Shown in pieces: positions 53,617 to 61,801 of a DNA stretch of 64,000 bases. The notes below the pieces were generated by a model. The model did no database searches, was not told the origin of the DNA, and saw only the letters and a program-made list of their open reading frames with translations. The stretch is from NCBI RefSeq assembly GCF_004762035.2, contig NZ_SIJK02000014.1, positions 52,618-116,617 on the forward strand, written 5' to 3'. The stretch comes from Candidatus Chloroploca mongolica. Lineage in GTDB: Bacteria > Chloroflexota > Chloroflexia > Chloroflexales > Chloroflexaceae. Made by a program: the position numbers and the translations under genes. The first letter of the stretch is position 1, and every line of letters starts with the position of its first letter.

Positions 53617-53727
53617 GCAGGCACCTCCTTGTGCGGTAGATACAAAGACCGTAGCTGGTCATCAGCCTTGCACAAGCTGTGCGCATGCATTTCCGACAAC
53701 CAACTACGGACAAAGGTTTGAAACTAC

Positions 53728-53898
53728 TTATACGTCGTCACGCAACCAACCGCGCTCACGGGCAATGAATTTGATCGTCGCGTCATCAGGTGGATAAAGG
53801 CCAGCCGCCTGATAGGCATAGGCCAGAAGTGCAGCGCCACCAATGAGCCCGAGCACCAGCCCGAGCACAAAGGCAAACGCACTCATTACCTGTTTCAT
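53728..53898 (-). CDS. Small single-span membrane protein
   Basis: 56 residues from the ATG at 53898, chosen because GGAGGAAG stands directly before it; the open frame continues to 53964 without support. One membrane helix (about 5-28, FAFVLGLVLGLIGGAALLAY) ends at PPDDATIKFIARERGW, a charged tail probably on the cytoplasmic or outer face. No family recognised. It has its own promoter candidate (53947-53975) divergent from the aldolase promoter. Confidence 0.7.
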   Translation of the reverse strand: MKQVMSAFAFVLGLVLGLIGGAALLAYAYQAAGLYPPDDATIKFIARERGWLRDDV

Positions 53899-53946
53899 TC
53901 TTCCTCCAGGTATTTCGTGTGCAATCACAGGGTACAATGTAATGCT

Positions 53947-53975
53947 ATTGTACCATGACTTCAATCCCTGGTTAA
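53947..53975 (-). promoter_or_regulatory. Promoter of the small membrane protein gene
   Basis: Minus strand TTAACC (53970-53975), 17 bases, TACAAT (53947-53952), about 50 bases before the ATG. Confidence 0.55.
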
Positions 53976-53988
53976 CACAATGTGACCT

Positions 53989-54016
53989 TTGTTTTGCCCC
54001 TATCTTCGGGTATAAT
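53989..54016 (+). promoter_or_regulatory. Promoter of the LacD-type aldolase gene
   Basis: TTGTTT (53989-53994), 16 bases, TATAAT (54011-54016), about 60 bases before the ATG at 54078. Divergent from the neighbouring promoter. Confidence 0.6.
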
Positions 54017-54077
54017 AGACGCGGTTTATGGTTTGAGCCAAGACGCAGGTAAAGTTCTCTGCAAAGGAGCGAGTACG

Positions 54078-55097
54078 ATGGGGAAAGTACAGATCACAAA
54101 GGGAAAATTCGCAGGCATTCAGGCGTGCGCTGACGACAAGGGGATCATTGCCGCTGCCGCGATGGATCAGCGCGGCTCCCTCAAGAAGGCGATCGCGAAA
54201 GCACGAGGTTCTGAAGCTTCCGACAGTGACCTCACGGCGTTCAAGACGTCGATTACACGGGTGTTGACCAAACATTCGACCGCGATCCTGATGGATCCCG
54301 AGTATGGTCTGCCGGCCCTCGAGCACAAAGCACCCGGAACCGGGGTTCTGCTGGCCTACGAGAAGACCGGCTACGACGCGACCGTGCGCGGTCGTCTGCC
54401 TGACCTGCTTGGTGAGTGGAGTGTGCGACGTATCAAGGCTGCCGGTGGCGATGCCGTCAAGATCCTGCTCTACTACAATCCCTTTGATGACAAAACGGTC
54501 AACGAGATCAAGCATGCCTTCATTGAGCGTATCGGCGCAGAATGTGTCGCCAACGATATTCCGTTCTTCCTTGAGCCCATTGCCTACGATGATGCCATGG
54601 ACGAGAAGTCGCTGGAGTATGCCAAGGCCAAGCCAAAGTATGTTACCGCCTATATGGCCGAGTTCTCGAAGCCACAATATGGCGTTGATGTGCTCAAGGT
54701 TGAGGTGCCCGTCAATGTGAAGTTCGTTGAGGGGATGCAGGTCTTTGCCGGCGAGAAGGCCTACACCCGCGCCGAGGCGGCCGAGCTCTTCCGTGAGGCG
54801 GCCAGTGTTTCAACCAAGCCCTTTATCTACCTCAGTGCTGGCGTCACTGACGAGGTCTTCCGCGAGACGCTTGAGCTCGCCGCCGAGGCCGGGACACCTT
54901 TCTCGGGTGTGCTCTGTGGCCGGGCGACCTGGCAGGATGGCATTCCAGTCTATGGCGAGAAGGGCGTTGAGGCCCTCGAAGAGTGGCTCGAAGACCGCGG
55001 CGTCGCCAATGTCAAGGCGCTCAACGCGATCCTCGCCCAGGGTGCCAAGCCCTGGTGGACCGTCTATGGCGGCAAGGATCAGATCGAAGTCGTCTAA
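54078..55097 (+). CDS. LacD-family aldolase (tagatose/fructose-1,6-bisphosphate)
   Basis: 339 residues from the ATG at 54078, preceded by AAAGGAG; the frame runs back to 53982 through the promoter. AMDQRGSLKKAI, ILMDPEYGLPAL, the Schiff-base lysine in GGDAVKILLYYNP, and the C-terminal SAGVTDEVF plus GVLCGRATWQDG fit the LacD class I aldolases. These cleave tagatose-1,6-bisphosphate and often fructose-1,6-bisphosphate to triose phosphates, so here it may serve glycolysis. No lac or tag genes surround it, which supports a general carbon metabolism role. Well-placed promoter and terminator make it a single-gene unit, presumably strongly expressed. Confidence 0.9.
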   Translation: MGKVQITKGKFAGIQACADDKGIIAAAAMDQRGSLKKAIAKARGSEASDSDLTAFKTSITRVLTKHSTAILMDPEYGLPALEHKAPGTGVLLAYEKTGYDATVRGRLPDLLGEWSVRRIKAAGGDAVKILLYYNPFDDKTVNEIKHAFIERIGAECVANDIPFFLEPIAYDDAMDEKSLEYAKAKPKYVTAYMAEFSKPQYGVDVLKVEVPVNVKFVEGMQVFAGEKAYTRAEAAELFREAASVSTKPFIYLSAGVTDEVFRETLELAAEAGTPFSGVLCGRATWQDGIPVYGEKGVEALEEWLEDRGVANVKALNAILAQGAKPWWTVYGGKDQIEVV

Positions 55098-55115
55098 CTC
55101 TTATCCCTCGCCCGA

Positions 55116-55158
55116 AAACAAGTACGAGGGCCAGCAATGCTGGCCCTCGTACTTGTTT
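55116..55158. terminator. Terminator hairpin between convergent aldolase and PPC-repeat genes
   Basis: Perfect 20-base stem starting AAACAAGTACGAGGGCCAGC with an AAT loop, between the aldolase stop (55097) and the minus-strand stop at 55172. Confidence 0.85.
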
Positions 55159-55171
55159 GTCGTAACGTACC

Positions 55172-58100
55172 TTATTGCGTGCGCAAGGTAAAGCTATAGG
55201 TTCCTACCTCGTCTTCATTGGCTTCGCCACCAACCACAAGGCGATAGGTTCCTGTTGCATCGAGCGTCAAAGGCCCGCGGTTGCCCGTAAAAAGTGCGGC
55301 GTCAAAGATGATGGCACCATTCGGGTCTTCCAGCCTCCAGTTGAGTTGCGTCAGCCCGTTGCGCGCCAGCAGATCAAGAAAGATCACTTGTCCATTGGTC
55401 GCGCTAAAGGTGTAGATGTCTTGCACCCCCGGCGTCTCGATGTTGCCCGCACCAACGGCAGGATCACCGTCGGCAATAGTGTCGCCAAAGGCAATGGCAA
55501 ACGTTTGTGGGGCAGGCACTGCCCAGAGTTGGAAACGATAGGTGCCGACTTCCTGCTCGTTGGCTTCGCCGCCCACTTCAATCCGGTAGATCCCCGTCTG
55601 CGGCAAGGTCAATGGGCCGCGATCTTCCGTAAAGAGCGGATGGTCGAAAATGACCGTGCCATCAGGTGCCAGGAAGCGCCAGTTGAGTTGGGTCAAGCCG
55701 CTGCGCGCCTGTACATCAAGGAAGATGACATCCCCCGTCGTTGCCGTGAAGGTGTAGATGTCTTGCGCCCCCGGCGTCTCGATGTTGCCCGCCCCAGGCC
55801 CGGGCTGCCCATCCGCAATCACATCGCCGATAGCAATGGCAAACTCTTGCGGCGCGGGTACCTCCCAAAGTTGGAAGCCATAGGTGCCGACTTCGTCCAC
55901 GTTGGCTTCGCCACCAACCTCAATACGATACGTTCCGGTCTGCGGCAAGGTCAACGGGCCACGATCTTCCGTAAAGAGCGGATGGTCGAAAATGACCGTG
56001 CCATCAGGCGCCAGGAAGCGCCAGTTGAGTTGGGTCAAGCCGCTGCGCGCCTGCACATCAAGGAAGATGACCTCCCCCGTCGTTGCCGTGAAGGTGTAGA
56101 TGTCTTGCGCCCCCGGCGTCTCGATGTTGCCCGCCCCAGGCCCGGGCTGCCCATCCGCAATCACATCGCCGATAGCAATGGCAAACTCTTGCGGCGCGGG
56201 TACCTCCCAAAGTTGGAAGCCATAGGTGCCGACTTCGTCCACGTTGGCTTCGCCACCAACCTCAATACGATACGTTCCGGTCTGCGGCAAGGTCAACGGG
56301 CCACGATCTTCCGTAAAGAGCGGATGGTCGAAAATGACCGTGCCATCAGGCGCCAGGAAGCGCCAGTTGAGTTGGGTCAAGCCGTTGCGTGCCTGTACAT
56401 CAACGAAGATCGCATCTCCCGTCGTTGCCGTGAAGGTATAGATGTCTTGCGCCCCCGGTGTCTCGATATTGCCCGCGCCAGGGCCAGGTACACCGTCATC
56501 AACTGCATCGCCAATAACAATGGCGAACTCTTGCGGGGCAGGCACCTCCCACAATTTGAAGCGATAAGTGCCGACTTCAGTCGTATTTGGTTCGCCACCG
56601 ACGGCAATGCGGTAGGTGCCCGTTTGCGTGATGGTCAACGGGCCACGATCTTCGGTAAAGAGCGGAGCGTCGAAGATGACCGTGCCATCAGGGGCCTCCA
56701 TGACCCAGTTGAGTTGGGTCAGCCCATTGCGCGCCTGCACATCGAGGAACACAACCTGTGGGCTCGTGACCGTGACGGTGTAAATGTCCTGAACATAGGG
56801 TTCTTCAATGTTGCCTGCCCCTGGTCCAGGCACCCCATCATCAACAACATCGCCAATGTTCAGCGCAAAACGATCAGGGAGCGGTACGCCAATCAGCTGG
56901 AATGAATAAATGCCACTGCCACCGCTTGTATCATCGCCAACGGTCAGCCTGTAGGTGCCTGGGTTGCGCAACATGATATTTGTGGTTGAGCCAAGCACAC
57001 GATCAAAGACCGTTGCGCCTTGTGGGTCGGTCAACTTCCAGCGCGTATTGCTCAACTCAGGCGCAGCACTGAGCAGGTTGAAGATGACCTGACGGTCGGC
57101 TTCGGCCTCAAAGGTATAGATATCAAAAGCACCAGGATTCTCGAGATTGCCGGCCCCTTCTGCGGGCACACCATCGCTCACGGTATCACCAAAGCTGATG
57201 GGGAACCGATTATCTTCAGCCCCGGCAAAGTTGAAGAACATCAAGACCGATGCGCCTGTCGCCGGGCCAAGGCCATCAAACGAGGCGGTAGCCCCAGTCA
57301 CGGTATCAACCGCAACGGCACGGAATGGCTCGCCCTCGGGGATAAAAGGCAGGAAGAAATAGCCAGCGGGATCAGTCGCCCCAGTAAACGGCGTGAGCGC
57401 CCGCCCACCTGCCTGGGGAAAGACTTTGATCAGATAACGTCCCGCCAGATCAGAGCCGCCTGTCTGCGCCAACGAGGTTGAAGGCCCATTGCTGCCACCC
57501 CCGGCACTACCACAGCCATTGCCCCCAGGAGGAGGCGCACCACCAATGCCACGGCTGCCACCACTCTGCGCGAGATCTGCTGACGTTGTGCCAGGTTGAC
57601 GATTGCTGCCACCACCAGGCGAGCCACCCGCGCTCGGTGAAACGGTACATCCGCCACCTGGTGAAGATGGCGGATCACCAAAACACGAGCCTCCACGAGC
57701 CAGTTTACAGGCAAAATAGAGCGTGGCAGCAATGCCAAGCCCAATCGCTGCACCAGCAGCAAAGGCTGCCAGCGCGGTTGTTGCGGTAGCAAGAGCCGCT
57801 GCCGCCCCGAGGGTGCCAACGACACCGCCTAAGAGACTTAAAAAGTCATTAAACTTGGCATCAGCATCATACTGAGCCAGGGCAGCATTGACCGTGAAAA
57901 TATCTGAATTCTGGATCAGCAAGGCGACATCATTCAGCGCTTGCCGTTCAACTGCATTTGGCCCGGCAGCAACCAGGGCCGCAAGATCATTGCGCATCTG
58001 ACCAAATTGAACCATCACCTGATCAAGGTTTGCACGCTCTTCTGCACTCGCAGTTGGCACATTGCCCAGATAGGTTATTGAGGCAGCAAGCCACTGATCA

Positions 58101-59311
58101 ATGATTTCTGCGGCAGGTCGGATAAGTGGTGTAGCCGCTTCAATGACCACCTCAATCGGGTCACTGCGCTGGCCGCTACTCACATTCAAAAGCGTCAGGG
58201 TAGCTGGGCCAGCAGGCAAGGCAGGGACAACCACACGCAACGTCTGCTCGCCGGTCGCACGTGACTCGGACACGATGGCCGGAACGGCAGCGACGGCACC
58301 GCTACCTGTCGAGCGGAAGGTCGCCACGTTGCCATTGATCGAAACAGGATTAAAACCCGTACCACGGATTGTAAGCAATGTGCCTGGGGTTCCACTGAGG
58401 GTTCCGCCTTGGGCAAGTGAGGACGAGCCAGCATCTGGTGTAACTTGTTGTACCGTGACGGCACTGGCAGGCGTGCTAATGATCGCCCCATTTGGCGCAA
58501 CTTCGGCGGTGCTGACCACAACAAGTTCGCCGATACCATCACCATCCTGGTCGGGCAGCAGATTGTAGGTCACGACTGCCTGTCCAGGTTGAATGCGATT
58601 GGCAAAGCCGACCGTGCTAATCTCCACGGGAAGCTCGAGCGGTTGATCTGACGTGACGACAATATCGCCTAGGAAAGTGACACCGATATCGTCCCACGCA
58701 ATGCCCGACTCGGCGGTCACCTCTGCTTGCGAGCGCTCACGAATAGCAATGGTGGCACTACTGCTCACCGCGCCCGGTGGAACGGTAATGGTTGCACCCG
58801 AAGCGCTGCCAAAAACACCTCCCTGAGCATCAACCGTGCCAGTTGAAGGTGGATTGGGCTGAGCCGTCACTGCAACGCTTTGGCTTGCTTCGCCCTGCGG
58901 CCCTTGCGCCGTCGCCGTGATGGTGACAGGCCCGGCAGGTAATTGGCTGACATCAAGGAAAGCGGTAAAACCATCAGCGGGGGTTGTGTCGGTGCCAAGA
59001 TCAACGCCACCAGCCTGAAAACTGACTTGGCTGACCGAGCCAGGTGACAAGACCTGCACAGCAACAACCACATTGCCACCAATCGTCGCACCATCAACCG
59101 GGTTGCTGAGCAGAAAACTCGGTGGCCCCGGCGGGCGCACCATGACCGGCAGATAGACCCGACGAGAACCACTTTGCGCTGGTTGCGCCACGGGTTGCCC
59201 TGGCGACGATGCCTGTGCATAGACGGCAATGGGTGCCGGTGGCAATGCGCTCAAAAGCACCGCAAGAATGAGCACGAACGTGGTCATGGTTGAACGGGCG
59301 ATTTGATTCAT
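55172..59311 (-). CDS. Large exported protein with IPT-like and PPC-type repeat domains
   Basis: 1379 residues. A signal peptide (1-33) is followed by VYLPVMVR (52-59), an Ig-like domain beginning 'LSNPVDGATIGGNVVVAV', a ZU5-like segment ('GGVFGSASGATITVPPGA'), an IPT/TIG domain, a helical region, and one hydrophobic stretch (about 490-530) with Gly/Ser-rich linkers. The C-terminal half is a series of six to seven pre-peptidase C-terminal (PPC)-like domains of 114 residues, each with GDxxxDGxPGPGAGNIExPGxQDIYTF and ending in TYRxEVGGEAN. Two of them are identical in DNA over 312 bp. Such domains decorate secreted enzymes, but no enzyme domain was found. Probably a surface or matrix protein. 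Confidence 0.83.
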   Translation of the reverse strand: MNQIARSTMTTFVLILAVLLSALPPAPIAVYAQASSPGQPVAQPAQSGSRRVYLPVMVRPPGPPSFLLSNPVDGATIGGNVVVAVQVLSPGSVSQVSFQAGGVDLGTDTTPADGFTAFLDVSQLPAGPVTITATAQGPQGEASQSVAVTAQPNPPSTGTVDAQGGVFGSASGATITVPPGAVSSSATIAIRERSQAEVTAESGIAWDDIGVTFLGDIVVTSDQPLELPVEISTVGFANRIQPGQAVVTYNLLPDQDGDGIGELVVVSTAEVAPNGAIISTPASAVTVQQVTPDAGSSSLAQGGTLSGTPGTLLTIRGTGFNPVSINGNVATFRSTGSGAVAAVPAIVSESRATGEQTLRVVVPALPAGPATLTLLNVSSGQRSDPIEVVIEAATPLIRPAAEIIDQWLAASITYLGNVPTASAEERANLDQVMVQFGQMRNDLAALVAAGPNAVERQALNDVALLIQNSDIFTVNAALAQYDADAKFNDFLSLLGGVVGTLGAAAALATATTALAAFAAGAAIGLGIAATLYFACKLARGGSCFGDPPSSPGGGCTVSPSAGGSPGGGSNRQPGTTSADLAQSGGSRGIGGAPPPGGNGCGSAGGGSNGPSTSLAQTGGSDLAGRYLIKVFPQAGGRALTPFTGATDPAGYFFLPFIPEGEPFRAVAVDTVTGATASFDGLGPATGASVLMFFNFAGAEDNRFPISFGDTVSDGVPAEGAGNLENPGAFDIYTFEAEADRQVIFNLLSAAPELSNTRWKLTDPQGATVFDRVLGSTTNIMLRNPGTYRLTVGDDTSGGSGIYSFQLIGVPLPDRFALNIGDVVDDGVPGPGAGNIEEPYVQDIYTVTVTSPQVVFLDVQARNGLTQLNWVMEAPDGTVIFDAPLFTEDRGPLTITQTGTYRIAVGGEPNTTEVGTYRFKLWEVPAPQEFAIVIGDAVDDGVPGPGAGNIETPGAQDIYTFTATTGDAIFVDVQARNGLTQLNWRFLAPDGTVIFDHPLFTEDRGPLTLPQTGTYRIEVGGEANVDEVGTYGFQLWEVPAPQEFAIAIGDVIADGQPGPGAGNIETPGAQDIYTFTATTGEVIFLDVQARSGLTQLNWRFLAPDGTVIFDHPLFTEDRGPLTLPQTGTYRIEVGGEANVDEVGTYGFQLWEVPAPQEFAIAIGDVIADGQPGPGAGNIETPGAQDIYTFTATTGDVIFLDVQARSGLTQLNWRFLAPDGTVIFDHPLFTEDRGPLTLPQTGIYRIEVGGEANEQEVGTYRFQLWAVPAPQTFAIAFGDTIADGDPAVGAGNIETPGVQDIYTFSATNGQVIFLDLLARNGLTQLNWRLEDPNGAIIFDAALFTGNRGPLTLDATGTYRLVVGGEANEDEVGTYSFTLRTQ
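55731..56384. repeat. Perfect 312-bp direct repeat at 342-bp spacing
   Basis: 55731-56042 and 56073-56384 are identical base for base within the PPC region of the large exported protein. A third, less similar unit lies upstream and downstream. It is the most recent-looking duplication in the window. Confidence 0.92.
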
Positions 59312-59370
59312 AAGGCTTGCCTTTCGCTAGCATCAAAAAGACTCTAAAGATACTGGCAGGAATGGACTAA

Positions 59371-59425
59371 GAGGCTGTCTGAAAAGTCGCCGGTTTGCTT
59401 CGGAGTGCCGGCTTTAGCCGGCTAA
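59371..59425 (+). repeat. Truncated copy of the 20588-20685 element
   Basis: Begins GAGGCTGTCTGAAAAGTC and keeps the GGAGTGCCGGCTTTAGCCGGC half, then the sequence diverges into an AT-rich insert (ATATTCAATATTAAATC). Confidence 0.8.
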
Positions 59426-59454
59426 TGAATATTCAATATTAAATCCGGTATATG

Positions 59455-59506
59455 GTAGTGCCAACTTCAGTCGGCTGAGCTGGAAGCCGACTGAAGTCGG
59501 CACTAC
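59455..59506. repeat. Second copy of the 33100-33151 palindrome
   Basis: Arms starting GTAGTGCCAACTTCAG and ending GAAGTCGGCACTAC, 8-base loop; one mismatch against its complement arm. Confidence 0.88.
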
Positions 59507-59539
59507 AGTTGTAGGTTGTGCTTAGCTATCCTCAGATGG

Positions 59540-59625
59540 GCCACAAAAGAACACAAAACGCACAAAAGACCGCCGCAATCCGTCCACTGTGCATACCTTT
59601 TGCGCTCTTTGTGTTCTTTTGTGGC
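59540..59625. repeat. Inverted repeat with 18-bp perfect ends
   Basis: GCCACAAAAGAACACAAA at 59540-59557 and its complement at 59608-59625; the interior is partly complementary (CGCACAAAAG and CTTTTGCGC). Confidence 0.85.
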
Positions 59626-59698
59626 AAACATATGTACGGAACATTGTGATGTACAACTGTAGTACTATAGAATATTGCAGAGTACTTGGCTTACGTCT

Positions 59699-61672
59699 TC
59701 ATTTTACAGGTGAAATCGCATCATCTATCGTAAGCAAAAACGCAACCAAAGCATCGCGCTCGGCAGGAGAGAGTGGACGTGAGCGGACGAGCCCTGGCGT
59801 GGGATGCCCTGAGTCGAGCACCGCGGCCAGGGTTGGCAGCGAACCATCGTGCATATATGGAGCCGTAAGCCCCACGCCGATCAGGGAAGGAACATCAAAC
59901 CCGGTTTGTCCACGGACATCAGCGGCAGTAGCCGTACCAACATCACGCAAGACAGCATCAACCATGCCATTGCCATCAAGGTCAAGCGTACCTGGCAAAC
60001 CAGGCAGGGTACTGATCGACCAGGTCGGGCCGCCATGACAACTGACACAACCAAGCGCATCAAAGAGCGCACGCCCCGCTTCGCTTGCGGCAGACGGCGC
60101 AACTGCACGCGGTGTGCGGATACCTTCTACCAGGAAAGCCGCCAGCGCATCGAGGTCAGCCGAGCGCCCGGCATTGGTGCGCCCAAGCAGCGGCGGGTCA
60201 GCCCCTGGGGCAAGCCCCAGCCCAAACTGCAACGTATGGATCGAGTCTTCAACATCGTGTGGTTCATCGAGGGCTGCTGACCAATGCCAGGGCAAGGTCG
60301 CCCCGGCTTGCCAGATCCCCGGCGTCTGGCGCGGGCCATCAGCCATCATCCATGTCACATTGTCGGTACCGCCATCAGCATGGCAACTTGCACACGACAC
60401 CCACGACGATTTTGCCATGCGCGGATCAGTCACGGTATTGAACAGGATCTTGCCGCGCAAGAGAGTCGCATCAAGTGTTTCGGGGGCAACAGTGATGGTG
60501 GCAACAACACGGCGCAGGTGCAGATCAAGCACCGTAACGGCACGTGAGAGGTAGCTCATGACATAGCCATACCGACCATCAGGACTCAGCACCATGCCAC
60601 GGGGATTACGGCCAGCCGGCAAGAAGCCAAGCAAGCGCGGCTGGGTTGGCTCGGTCACATCGACGAGTTCAACCAGGTCGCTACCGGCCAGCACAATATA
60701 GAGGATGCGTCCATCAGGCGAAGGCACCACCGCCACCGGATTATTGACTGGCGAGCCAAACACCGCCTCGTCATTCAAATTGAGCTGTGCAGTCGGATCC
60801 TCTTGCTGCGTCGCAAGATCAAGCGTTGCAACCGCCGCAAAGACGGTCGTGCTGAGTGTATTCGGCAGCTCAGGGGCCGCCCGAATAAGCGGCACCCAGG
60901 CCCGTGAGCCAGCAATGGCAATGCTCGCAAGTTGGTTGGCAAAGCCGTGCTGGTCGGGTGAGAGATAGATAGTGCCGACATGATCGCCCTGCGCATCAAG
61001 CACACTGACCAGGCCTTGCGCACCATCATCGCGTCCCATGCCCGCAGGCATAACCGACTGGGCATAGAAATGCGTCACATAGACACGGCTGCCATCCGCA
61101 CTTACGGCGACTCCATAGGGATGCGCAGACAACGGAACACGGCGCAAGAACGTAAAGTCATTGAGATCAACAATGATCAGCATATGCATTGCCTGAAGCG
61201 TTACATATGCTCGCTCACCATCTGGACTCACAACCACCTGTCCCGGCTCAGGCCCCAGGGCGAGTCGCGCGCGTACGGTTGCCTGTCCTGGATCAAGGAC
61301 GACCAACTCACCCCTGGCGCGATCAAGCACGAGGAGGCTCATTCCATCAGGCGTAAAAGCGAGCGACCATGGCTCGACGCCCACCGGAAGGGTCTGCACG
61401 AATTGCAACTGATCTGGATCGATTGCCGCGACACTGCCCGCATCGGGATTGACCACCCAGATCAGGCCACGCTGCGGATCGCGGGCAATTGGTGCGCCCC
61501 AACGTGCAGCATTCGGCAACGGAGACGCACCGTGCAGAACCAGAGGAAGAAAGAGGTGCCGCTCATCAATGCTATGCTGGCTCGCTGCATTGGCAAGCAT
61601 CGCCAGGCCAAACACCCAGCAGACAAGCCCCGCGAGAACAAGCGACATACGGCCCCGATACCAAATCTTCAT
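59699..61672 (-). CDS. Exported YVTN-type beta-propeller fused to a di-heme cytochrome c
   Basis: 657 residues from the ATG at 61672 (TTG at 61720 rejected). A signal/anchor (about 8-30) precedes HLFLPLVLH (39-47). The next ~350 residues are propeller blades of the kind 'PDGMSLLVLDRARGELVVLD', and 'SPDGRYGYVMSYLSRAV' typical of YVTN repeats. The C-terminal ~250 residues have two haem motifs, CASCH and CVSCH, about 110 residues apart, as in MauG/CcpA-like di-heme proteins, with YMHDGSLPTLAAVL as the conserved distal segment. Such proteins are periplasmic electron carriers or peroxidases. The thioredoxin-like reductase at 19185 could serve its haem attachment. Start codon lacks a strong ribosome site. 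Confidence 0.85.
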   Translation of the reverse strand: MKIWYRGRMSLVLAGLVCWVFGLAMLANAASQHSIDERHLFLPLVLHGASPLPNAARWGAPIARDPQRGLIWVVNPDAGSVAAIDPDQLQFVQTLPVGVEPWSLAFTPDGMSLLVLDRARGELVVLDPGQATVRARLALGPEPGQVVVSPDGERAYVTLQAMHMLIIVDLNDFTFLRRVPLSAHPYGVAVSADGSRVYVTHFYAQSVMPAGMGRDDGAQGLVSVLDAQGDHVGTIYLSPDQHGFANQLASIAIAGSRAWVPLIRAAPELPNTLSTTVFAAVATLDLATQQEDPTAQLNLNDEAVFGSPVNNPVAVVPSPDGRILYIVLAGSDLVELVDVTEPTQPRLLGFLPAGRNPRGMVLSPDGRYGYVMSYLSRAVTVLDLHLRRVVATITVAPETLDATLLRGKILFNTVTDPRMAKSSWVSCASCHADGGTDNVTWMMADGPRQTPGIWQAGATLPWHWSAALDEPHDVEDSIHTLQFGLGLAPGADPPLLGRTNAGRSADLDALAAFLVEGIRTPRAVAPSAASEAGRALFDALGCVSCHGGPTWSISTLPGLPGTLDLDGNGMVDAVLRDVGTATAADVRGQTGFDVPSLIGVGLTAPYMHDGSLPTLAAVLDSGHPTPGLVRSRPLSPAERDALVAFLLTIDDAISPVK

Positions 61673-61801
61673 GCACCACTGAACAGGAACTGCTCCTGAA
61701 CGCAGGAAACGTCGAAGCAAAGACGGGTATCAGGAGCGCCCCCTGCCCCTAAAACAACATCACAGTATGCTAGCGCGAAAGTGTGGATGCAGTATACCAC
61801 A

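Larger units (their letters stand above)
59312..59698. other. 387-bp intergenic region with three repeat remnants
   Basis: No gene is supported. It holds a half copy of the nested palindrome (59371-59425), a 52-bp palindrome (59455-59506) and an inverted repeat (59540-59625). Promoters for the PPC-repeat gene are not obvious. Confidence 0.7.

Noticed and set aside
55526..56540. Regular repeats that could suggest a CRISPR array
   Set aside because: The units are 342 bp, in frame and encode PPC domains; no short repeat/spacer pattern and no cas genes.
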